A program made the position numbers and the translations under genes. A DNA stretch of 6,058 nt, taken from assembly GCA_002424495.1 (NCBI GenBank), contig DIKH01000003.1:7983-14040 (forward strand). Direction: 5' to 3'. Source of the stretch: Desulfobacteraceae bacterium UBA5623 (lineage in GTDB: Bacteria > Desulfobacterota > DSM-4660 > Desulfatiglandales > Desulfatiglandaceae). Positions 1 to 5,417 of the stretch are shown here, in pieces. Below the pieces are notes generated by a model. It had not been told where the DNA came from and ran no database searches. It saw nothing but the letters and a program-made list of their open reading frames with translations. Position 1 is the first letter of the stretch. Each line of letters begins with the position of its first letter.

Positions 1-398
1 TTTAATTTGCTGACACCCTTCCTTCCCACTACCAAAGCATCGTATCGGTCGCGGGACTCATTCAGGATATCTCTTGCAACGCCTTGCTGTTTTACCTGGA
101 CCGTTATGGCAACGTTTTTGCCGGTAAAGCCCGAATCAATCAGTATCGTCCGGGCTCGTTCCATAAAATCGTTGATATTCTTTTTCATCTGAACAGCCCA
201 GGCATTTATTTCAGCTACCCTGGACCGGAAGACGGCTTCCTTACTCAAATCCAAAAAGGCTTCGGGCACGCCGGTATTGACGCAGAACAAAACCACCCGG
301 GTTTTTTCTGACGGGAAAATTCCGCTGATATACCGCACTGCATCAAATGACTGGTCAGACCCGTCCATTGCCATTAATATTTTTAGATTGTCTTTCAT
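1..398 (-). CDS. Universal stress protein (UspA family), incomplete at its C-terminus
   Basis: Reading the minus strand from the ATG at 398-396 gives 132 open residues that leave the window at base 1, so the C-terminus is missing. The start MKDNLKILMAMDGSDQS is the usual Usp opening: a first beta strand followed by an Asp (D12) at the nucleotide site. Near the visible end, ARDILNESRDRYDALVVGRKG matches the conserved Usp tail. G125-R-K-G128 gives the first half of the G-2x-G-9x-G-(S/T) motif of ATP-binding Usps; the second half lies outside the window. Usps are cytoplasmic, usually dimeric, nucleotide-binding proteins induced by starvation and redox or energy stress. The ATG is supported by a strong AGGAGG (405-410 on the minus strand) six bases upstream. 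The gene is divergent from the Rnf operon, so a direct role in Rnf is not implied. Family assignment is confident; the specific function is unknown. Confidence 0.88.
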   Translation of the reverse strand, partial: MKDNLKILMAMDGSDQSFDAVRYISGIFPSEKTRVVLFCVNTGVPEAFLDLSKEAVFRSRVAEINAWAVQMKKNINDFMERARTILIDSGFTGKNVAITVQVKQQGVARDILNESRDRYDALVVGRKGVSKL

Positions 399-404
399 GG
401 GTAT

Positions 405-410
405 CCTCCT
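405..410 (-). promoter_or_regulatory. Ribosome binding site of the usp gene
   Basis: The minus strand reads AGGAGG followed by six bases and the ATG at 398-396. It is a near-perfect Shine-Dalgarno sequence and fixes the start of the universal stress protein. Confidence 0.8.
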
Positions 411-496
411 TTTTTTGTTTCTAAAAATTGTTTCCAAGATTATCAGCTTCAAATGGACGAGCCCATACCGGATATATCGGGAAACGCCCCTAACTT

Positions 497-525
497 AGAA
501 TAAGCAGCATAAGGCATGCCAACAA
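497..525 (-). promoter_or_regulatory. Candidate sigma-70-type promoter for the usp gene
   Basis: On the minus strand, TTGTTG (525-520) is followed after 17 bases by TATTCT (502-497), a plausible -35/-10 pair about 100 bases before the usp start. The hexamers are imperfect and the region is AT-rich, so a chance match is quite possible. No transcription start can be read from sequence. Confidence 0.3.
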
Positions 526-601
526 AAATTAGACCCAGCGTCATTTAATATGATACGTTAAATCAAAGAGTTAAGCAATATTAACTAGTTGGTTGACCCC
601 C

Positions 602-614
602 AATACCTGGTATT
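602..614. promoter_or_regulatory. 13-bp perfect palindrome, possible operator half
   Basis: AATACC-T-GGTATT is a perfect dyad around a central T. It lies two bases before the TTTCGAAA repeats that start at 616 and may belong to the same control site. As an RNA hairpin its loop would be very tight, so a protein-binding site is likelier than a terminator. No known regulator was recognised. Confidence 0.35.
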
Positions 615-615
615 T

Positions 616-647
616 TTTCGAAATCAAAATTTCGAAATATTTCGAAA
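616..647. repeat. Three TTTCGAAA palindromes, the last two forming an 18-bp perfect palindrome
   Basis: The 8-bp self-complementary word TTTCGAAA occurs at 616-623, 630-637 and 640-647. The last two copies with the intervening TA form TTTCGAAATATTTCGAAA (630-647), which is its own reverse complement over all 18 bases. Copies start 14 and 10 bases apart. Clustered identical dyads in a divergent promoter region usually mark a binding site for a dimeric regulator. The word does not match any operator I can name, so the regulator is unknown. Confidence 0.55.
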
Positions 648-795
648 CCCTGCAACGGGTCGAAGTAATGGTGTTATTTGAGGATAAATAGATTAGTTTT
701 GTGCATCAATAAGTTATCTTATAGCTGACTTAGCGGTAAAGGCTACATCTGCAATATCAATTTCATTCTATATTTCAAAAAATTTCTATTTTTAC

Positions 796-822
796 TTGAA
801 TATTGTGAGTTCCTGATATAGT
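796..822 (+). promoter_or_regulatory. Candidate sigma-70-type promoter for the Rnf operon
   Basis: TTGAAT (796-801) and TATAGT (817-822) are 15 bases apart, preceded by an A/T-rich stretch that could act as an UP element. The spacer is shorter than the ideal 17, so this is a weak call. The position is about 90 bases before the cytochrome start. Confidence 0.3.
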
Positions 823-846
823 AGAGTTAAAGTTTTGCGATCAGTG

Positions 847-867
847 TGTTAACTCGTCGCATTAACA
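847..867. promoter_or_regulatory. Inverted repeat TGTTAA-N9-TTAACA before the cytochrome gene
   Basis: Perfect 6-base arms at 847-852 and 862-867 flank nine bases. The dyad lies just downstream of the candidate -10 and about 40 bases before the cytochrome ATG, a position where a bound repressor would block transcription. The half-sites resemble those of Rex-type redox regulators, but the Rex spacing is shorter, so I do not assign it to Rex. Confidence 0.35.
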
Positions 868-909
868 GTATCTACAGTTTTACATATTTAAGGATGAGGG
901 CAAATCGCC

Positions 910-1275
910 ATGACCTCGAAAAAAGAATTGCAAATCGCTTCATTACTGGCAGTTGTACTTTTTATCACCGGACTTGCCTGCTATGCCGCATTTCCACCGC
1001 CTGCACCTGAAGAACCTGTACGCCTAATGTTTTTTAATGCTGCCGGCAAGGTGCTTTTTACCCATGAAGTCCATAAAAAGGATTATGACCTCTCGTGCGT
1101 TGATTGTCATCATAACATTGAAGATGATGAAATCTATAGCTGCAAAGAGTGCCATGAGGCTACCGGTGATGAAGATATGCCTGGAAGGACAGACGCCTTC
1201 CACGCACAATGTATGGGCTGCCATAAAGACAATGACGCAGGGCCTGTGGACTGTAATTCATGCCATGCGATGTAA
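910..1275 (+). CDS. Membrane-anchored tetraheme cytochrome c (class III, c3-type)
   Basis: This 121-residue protein has a charged N-terminus (MTSKKE), one hydrophobic segment at about residues 8-28, and a C-terminal domain with four heme sites: C63-x2-C-H67, C78-x2-C-H82, C101-x2-C-H105 and C115-x2-C-H119. Four further histidines sit where class III cytochromes carry the second axial ligands: H52 and H55 in FTHEVHKK, H68 right after the first heme site, and H98 before the third. All four hemes can therefore be bis-His, low-potential centres. The hydrophobic segment could be a signal peptide or an uncleaved anchor; GLAC is not a good lipobox. The protein would act on the periplasmic side. As first gene before rnfC it probably exchanges electrons between the Rnf complex and periplasmic cytochromes; that role is inferred from context. 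GAGGG at 896-900, nine bases upstream, supports the start. Confidence 0.9.
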   Translation: MTSKKELQIASLLAVVLFITGLACYAAFPPPAPEEPVRLMFFNAAGKVLFTHEVHKKDYDLSCVDCHHNIEDDEIYSCKECHEATGDEDMPGRTDAFHAQCMGCHKDNDAGPVDCNSCHAM

Positions 1276-1358
1276 ACTATTACAGGATGCAAAATTGCTG
1301 ATGAAAAAAATTCAGCAAACAAGCATGGATCACCAATTTCACCAGATAAGGGTTTGTT

Positions 1359-2651
1359 ATGATTAAGAGATCGTTTATCAGACTGACTGAACCGAAGCTC
1401 AAGTGTGATCTGGTTGAACCGGATCCAAAAGAGCCGGAAGCCATCCCAATACCACCCAGGATGATTCTCCTGCTGAACGAACCATTGGACAGCCAAAGGG
1501 AATCCATTATCAAAAAAGGTGATATGGTCAAAAGGGGGGAACGGATTTTCCTGTACAAAGAGAGTCAGGAATATGTCACGTCTCCGGTTTCCGGCACCAT
1601 AACAGCTATTGCTCCCTTTACAGGAAATTTTGGAAAAGTTGCAACATATTTTGTCCTGGAGACGAACACAAAACAGGATATTGAACACAGCTTTGCCGAA
1701 TTTGCCGCCAATCCGGGTATTGAAAATGCAGACCGCTATTTGAGGGGGATACCAGGAGATCCTCCTCTGAAGCAGCTCGCAGATCCTGAAAACCGCTATA
1801 ACAGGATCATGATCACAGGTGTGGATGACGACCTGATGTGCACCACACGGCAGTATGTCCTGACAAGATTCAGAGAAAAGATATCCAAGGCAGTGGCGCT
1901 TCTTAAACAGCTGACTGGAATTAATGATATATCTATTGTAATACCCGCAACAATGGCAAACCTTTCGGCATTCAATGGTATGAACCTGGTTAGAGTTACA
2001 TCTGATTACATCAGCTCTCTGCCTCCCATGATCATGGATAAACACCTTGGCACTCCATTTGTTCCCGGTAAAGCCGGCAAAGATCTTGATGTCTGCTTCA
2101 TCTCGGTTGAGGCAGCGCTATCCCTTGTAAGAGTCTATGAAGATAAGCAGCCTGTCTATGACAAGGTCATCACTATCATAGACAAAACCGGGAAAAGATC
2201 ACGGGTCACCGCCACCATCGGCACCCCCATCCACAGAATTTTAACCCAGCTTGGTGTTGAAACTGCTGAACAGGATAGAATTATAATTGGCGGCCCCTTA
2301 AGAGGAATTGCCGCCTACACTCTCTACCATCCGGTTATGCCGGATATGGACACCCTGATAGTTCAGGCGAGAGGTGAAATTCCCAGGGTATCTGACTACC
2401 CATGCATCAACTGCGGTAAATGTGTCAAAATTTGTCCATCCAAAGTGCCGGTCAATCTGCTGGTACGCTATCTTGAAGCCGGTCTGTATCAGGAGGCTGC
2501 CGACAGTTTTGATCTGTTCTCATGTATAGAGTGCGGACTTTGCAGCTATGTTTGCACTGCAAAAATTCCCATCTTCCAGTATATCCGTCTTGGAAAGCAT
2601 GAGCTTATGAAAATAGAATCAGATATTAAAACGGAGGCTCAAGATGTTTAA
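1359..2651 (+). CDS. rnfC: RnfC, peripheral iron-sulfur subunit of the Rnf complex (variant without recognisable NADH/FMN motifs)
   Basis: The 430-residue protein has the RnfC layout. An N-terminal barrel-sandwich part holds KKGDMVKRGERI and TSPVSGTITAIAP (about residues 30-105), followed by a degenerate middle domain. An SLBB-like part has IGTPIHRIL near 288-296 and GGPLRG at 311-316. Two ferredoxin motifs follow, C349-x2-C-x2-C-x3-C359-P and C389-x2-C-x2-C-x3-C399, expected to bind two 4Fe-4S clusters. It is near the short end for RnfC and has no long repetitive C-terminal tail as in enteric homologues. In standard RnfC the middle domain carries a GLGGAGFPTH loop and an ECEPYL loop that bind FMN and NADH. 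Here the first is absent and the second aligns with DDDLM at 156-160, so NADH chemistry looks unlikely. The start has AAGGG at 1348-1352, six bases upstream. The gene follows the cytochrome by 83 bases and overlaps rnfD by 8. Confidence 0.93.
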   Translation: MIKRSFIRLTEPKLKCDLVEPDPKEPEAIPIPPRMILLLNEPLDSQRESIIKKGDMVKRGERIFLYKESQEYVTSPVSGTITAIAPFTGNFGKVATYFVLETNTKQDIEHSFAEFAANPGIENADRYLRGIPGDPPLKQLADPENRYNRIMITGVDDDLMCTTRQYVLTRFREKISKAVALLKQLTGINDISIVIPATMANLSAFNGMNLVRVTSDYISSLPPMIMDKHLGTPFVPGKAGKDLDVCFISVEAALSLVRVYEDKQPVYDKVITIIDKTGKRSRVTATIGTPIHRILTQLGVETAEQDRIIIGGPLRGIAAYTLYHPVMPDMDTLIVQARGEIPRVSDYPCINCGKCVKICPSKVPVNLLVRYLEAGLYQEAADSFDLFSCIECGLCSYVCTAKIPIFQYIRLGKHELMKIESDIKTEAQDV

Positions 2652-3618
2652 ACAGAACAAATTTACAGTATCCCACGCCCCGTTCTGGCATGATGGCGAC
2701 AGTATCAAGGCCATGAATCTTAATATCATGGCAGCAGCCCTTCCCGCCACACTGTTTGGAGTTTTCCAGTTTGGAATGGCAGCTCTGGGTGTAATTTGTC
2801 TATCCATCTCAAGCGCCATGGCATGGGAAGCCCTGTTTAACTTCGTATCCAAACGTCCCATTGCTATTCATGATTACAATGCAGCAGTAATCGGCATGAT
2901 GTTCGGCATGATGCTGCCGCCCACAATTACCTGGTGGGCAGTGATCACCGGAACATTTGTGGCTGTAATTGTCGGACAACAGATATTCGGCGGCATCGGC
3001 GGAAATCCTTTTAATCCTGCAGCAATCGGTGTCTCCATTCTGCTTCTTTCATGGAAGAACCTTTTTGATTTTGATGCAGCGCTTCTTAACTATCAGTTTG
3101 ACTTTACCGCACTGGCCCCCCTAGCTGCACTCAAACATCAAGGGCCTGGAGTTGTGGAGCTTTTCCCGATTTCTTCCCTGGTAATGGGCAATCAGATAGG
3201 CTCCATTGGTTCAGTATTTGGTGCTGGCATTATCTTAGGCGGCCTATACCTGATCATCAGGGGATATATCCGATGGGAAATTTCATTAGCATATATCCTT
3301 GGCATCATTGTTACTGCATGGATATTCAATATCACCGACCCTTCAAAATATGCAAACCCGATGTTTCACCTTTTTACAGGCTATACGTTGTTCGGGGCAT
3401 TTTTTCTAGCCACTGAATCCTCATCATCACCGGTCAATCTTATCCCAATGTTCATATATGGAGCCATGGGAGGATTTCTGACAATTCTTATCAGGAATAT
3501 CGGGAGCTATCCTGATGGCACATTATATGCCATCTTATTTATAAACCTATTAAACCCTCTTATTGACAAAATCAGGCCAAAGGCTTTTGGGAAGGGGTAT
3601 GAACAATGCGCGAAATGA
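2644..3618 (+). CDS. rnfD: RnfD, integral membrane subunit of the Rnf complex
   Basis: This 324-residue, strongly hydrophobic protein belongs to the NqrB/RnfD family and likely forms part of the ion pathway in the cytoplasmic membrane. Family landmarks are GGIGGNPFNPAA (from residue 116), GYTLFGAFFLATESSSSPVN, and YPDGTLYAILFINLLNPLID near the C-terminus. Eight to ten membrane segments can be seen. In characterised homologues, such as RnfD of Vibrio cholerae, FMN is bound to a Thr directly before Pro-Leu in an S/T-x-A-T-P-L motif. Here the matching stretch at 155-160 is T-A-L-A-P-L, with Ala158 in the Thr position, so covalent flavin at this site seems unlikely. The start overlaps the end of rnfC by 8 nt and has GGAGG at 2633-2637, six bases upstream, indicating translational coupling. 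Family assignment is confident; the missing Thr rests on alignment by eye. Confidence 0.94.
   Translation: MFKQNKFTVSHAPFWHDGDSIKAMNLNIMAAALPATLFGVFQFGMAALGVICLSISSAMAWEALFNFVSKRPIAIHDYNAAVIGMMFGMMLPPTITWWAVITGTFVAVIVGQQIFGGIGGNPFNPAAIGVSILLLSWKNLFDFDAALLNYQFDFTALAPLAALKHQGPGVVELFPISSLVMGNQIGSIGSVFGAGIILGGLYLIIRGYIRWEISLAYILGIIVTAWIFNITDPSKYANPMFHLFTGYTLFGAFFLATESSSSPVNLIPMFIYGAMGGFLTILIRNIGSYPDGTLYAILFINLLNPLIDKIRPKAFGKGYEQCAK
3591..3597 (+). promoter_or_regulatory. Ribosome binding site selecting the rnfG start
   Basis: GAAGGGG lies eight bases before the ATG at 3606 and inside rnfD. A second ATG at 3615 overlaps the rnfD stop as ATGA but would be 17 bases from this site, so 3606 is preferred. 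Confidence 0.6.
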
Positions 3619-4199
3619 TAAAGATGGTTGTTGTTCTGACCGTATTAAGCGCCTTTTCCGGAGGCTTGCTGGCTTCTGTCAGAACAGGAACAAAGGACAA
3701 AATTGAACAGCAGGTACTCAAATTTCAGAAAGCGCCTGCCATAAAACAGATTTTGAGCGATGTCTCCAATGATCCGCTTCAGGATCGGTTCAAAATTATG
3801 GACAAAGAACAGGAGCTGACCTTTTTTGTCGGCAAACATGATGGAAAGCCAGACGCTGTAACTTTTGAAACGGCAGGAAAAGGGTTTGGCGGAGACTTGG
3901 GGCTGATGGTGGGTATTAACATTGAATCCGATGCAATTATCGGTGTCTGCGTTACTACCCACAGTGAAACCCCTGGAATCGGCTCCAGGGCCAAAGACGA
4001 CCCTAAATTTGCAGCTCAGTTCGCAGGCATGACTATGGATAAGAACTTTGCCACCAAAAAGGATGGGGGCGATATTGATGCCATGTCAGGTGCAACGGTT
4101 ACATCAAAGGGTGTGTGTGTTGCTGCACAACAGGCGCAGGATATATATACAAGACTGAAACCTGAAATTCAAAAACAGATTGCACAAATGGCAAATTAG
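3606..4199 (+). CDS. rnfG: RnfG, periplasmic FMN-carrying subunit of the Rnf complex
   Basis: RnfG has one N-terminal membrane helix (about residues 5-25) and an FMN-binding domain facing the periplasm. The 197-residue length is usual for the family. Conserved stretches are GKGFGGDLGLMVGI, HSETPGIGSRAKDDPKFAAQF, and DAMSGATVTSKG with S161-G-A-T164. Thr164 is the expected site where ApbE links FMN through a phosphodiester bond. The flavin would pass electrons across the outer face of the complex and is the natural contact for the cytochrome encoded first in the operon. The gene overlaps rnfD by 13 nt. Unlike RnfD of this window, its flavin motif is intact, so RnfG may be the only covalently flavinylated subunit here. 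Confidence 0.94.
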   Translation: MREMIKMVVVLTVLSAFSGGLLASVRTGTKDKIEQQVLKFQKAPAIKQILSDVSNDPLQDRFKIMDKEQELTFFVGKHDGKPDAVTFETAGKGFGGDLGLMVGINIESDAIIGVCVTTHSETPGIGSRAKDDPKFAAQFAGMTMDKNFATKKDGGDIDAMSGATVTSKGVCVAAQQAQDIYTRLKPEIQKQIAQMAN

Positions 4200-4210
4200 G
4201 AGATTAACTT

Positions 4211-4804
4211 ATGGCGCAATCCATATTAAAAGAGTTTAACAAAGGACTTTGGGAGCAGGTCCCCCCGTTTCGTCTTGTTCTGGGCCTCTGTCCTATCCTG
4301 GCTGTAACAAAAAGCGTTGAGAATGCAGTTGGAATGGGGCTGGCATCTACTTTTGTATTTGTCTTTTCCAATCTTCTTGTAGCAATGCTGAGAAATATTA
4401 TTCCATCAAAAGTGAGGATTGCCGCTTATATCATCATAATAGCCACCTTCGTTACAGTTGTTGAGCTGGTCATGCAGGCATATACTTACCCCCTTTTTCT
4501 GAAACTTGGCATATTCATCCCGCTGATTGTTGTAAACTGTATAGCCCTTGGACGGGCTGAGGCATTTGCATCTAAAAATCCTCCACTTGCTTCAGTTGCA
4601 GACGGTCTTGGAATGGGAATTGGTTATACAATTTCCCTTGCTGTAGTAGGCGCCTTGAGAGAATCTCTCGGTAATGGCACACTGCTGGGGCATACGGTTT
4701 TCGGACCTGACTTTCTGCCATTCAGATTCATGCTTGAAGCGCCAGGGGCTTTTGTGTGCCTTGGACTCGTCTTATGTGTTATGAACCTTATCGGTAAAAA
4801 ATAA
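4211..4804 (+). CDS. rnfE: RnfE, integral membrane subunit of the Rnf complex
   Basis: RnfE and RnfA are homologous six-helix proteins (NqrD/NqrE family) that pack in inverted orientation in the membrane. Each supplies two cysteines to an iron-sulfur centre between them. In this 197-residue protein the cysteines are visible as C27 in LGLCPILAV and C110 in VVNCIALGRAEAFA. GALRESLGNGTLLG, another family signature, follows near residues 153-166. The distinctive RAEAFA segment separates RnfE from RnfA. The start has AGGAG at 4198-4202, eight bases upstream and overlapping the rnfG stop, so the two genes are likely coupled. No unusual features were seen. Confidence 0.95.
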   Translation: MAQSILKEFNKGLWEQVPPFRLVLGLCPILAVTKSVENAVGMGLASTFVFVFSNLLVAMLRNIIPSKVRIAAYIIIIATFVTVVELVMQAYTYPLFLKLGIFIPLIVVNCIALGRAEAFASKNPPLASVADGLGMGIGYTISLAVVGALRESLGNGTLLGHTVFGPDFLPFRFMLEAPGAFVCLGLVLCVMNLIGKK

Positions 4805-4819
4805 AAAGGAGATAGCATA

Positions 4820-5395
4820 ATGGGTGACTATATTGTTCTTGCCATAAGCTGCATTCTTATCAACAATATTCTACTTGCACAGTTTCTTGGTAACTGCCCG
4901 TTTCTTGGAACATCAAAACGGATGGACACAGCAGTTGGCATGGCAATGGCAGTTGTATTTGTAATTGTTCTGGCAGGTGTTATCACATGGATTACCGAGA
5001 TATATCTTCTAAAACCTCTTGATATTGAGTATCTGAGGACTCTCTCGTTTATCCTTATTGTTGCCTCGTTAGTTCAGTTTGTGGAGATGTTTCTTAAAAA
5101 GAGTATCCCTGCACTTTACACAGGACTTGGTATTTTTCTGCCTCTGATTACCACAAACTGTGCTGTTCTTGGTGTCTGCTTAATTAACATTAAAGAGGAA
5201 TACACATTTCTTGAAACATTAGTATCGTCTTTCACCTATTCTGTCGGATATGGATTTGCCCTGATACTGTTTGCGGGAATAAGAGAAAGAATTATTCTTG
5301 CAAGGGTGCTAAAGCCTCTTCAGGATACCTCTATTGGACTTGTCACCGCAGGCATGATTGCAATCTGTTTTTTCGCATTCATAGGGATGGTGTGA
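4820..5395 (+). CDS. rnfA: RnfA, integral membrane subunit of the Rnf complex
   Basis: This 191-residue, six-helix protein matches the usual RnfA length. It begins MGDYIVLAISCILINNILLAQ and carries the two conserved cysteines, C26 in FLGNCPFLG and C114 in TTNCAVLGVCL, that pair with those of RnfE around the shared iron-sulfur centre. The family stretch VEMFLKKSIPALYTGLGIFLPLI and the C-terminal GIRERI are also present. The start has AAGGAG at 4806-4811, eight bases upstream, and is 15 nt from rnfE. In most Rnf operons the next gene is rnfB, the ferredoxin-type subunit that accepts electrons from ferredoxin. Here the next gene is apbE, 22 nt downstream. Confidence 0.95.
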   Translation: MGDYIVLAISCILINNILLAQFLGNCPFLGTSKRMDTAVGMAMAVVFVIVLAGVITWITEIYLLKPLDIEYLRTLSFILIVASLVQFVEMFLKKSIPALYTGLGIFLPLITTNCAVLGVCLINIKEEYTFLETLVSSFTYSVGYGFALILFAGIRERIILARVLKPLQDTSIGLVTAGMIAICFFAFIGMV

Positions 5396-5417
5396 TTTTT
5401 GTTCAGTTAAGTGACCA

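Larger units (their letters stand above)
399..909. other. Divergent intergenic region between usp and the Rnf operon
   Basis: About 510 bases separate the two divergent starts. I see no convincing coding frame: the open stretches are short, have no Shine-Dalgarno sequence and do not resemble any family I know. The stretch is AT-rich, most of all at about 750-800, unlike the flanking genes. It contains a cluster of palindromes at 602-647, a 6-9-6 inverted repeat at 847-867, and weak promoter candidates on both strands. Its length and the palindromes suggest that both transcription units are controlled from here. No tRNA, riboswitch or insertion element was recognised. Confidence 0.7.

Noticed and set aside
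7..498. Three overlapping short + strand frames at the left end
   Set aside because: They lie mostly opposite the universal stress protein, which has a strong Shine-Dalgarno sequence and family motifs on the minus strand; the + strand peptides resemble nothing known.
710..732. Hairpin TAAGTTA / TGACTTA in the intergenic region
   Set aside because: It is short, AT-rich and has one wobble pair, which is expected by chance in this composition.
847..867. Calling the inverted repeat a Rex operator
   Set aside because: Half-sites are similar, but nine bases separate them whereas Rex sites have a shorter gap, so the two halves would face differently on the helix.
1295..1318. Hairpin TTGCTGA / TCAGCAA between the cytochrome gene and rnfC
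   Set aside because: The stem has only seven bases with a 10-base loop and no T-tract after it, so it is not a terminator. An RNA processing role cannot be supported from sequence.
1134..2045. A 303-codon open frame on the minus strand opposite the cytochrome and rnfC
   Set aside because: It lies antisense to two genes with clear family motifs, has a Cys/His/Arg-rich composition typical of an antisense shadow, and shows no domain or ribosome binding site.
3615..3618. ATGA overlap as an alternative rnfG start
   Set aside because: The only Shine-Dalgarno sequence nearby is well placed for the ATG at 3606 and too far from 3615.
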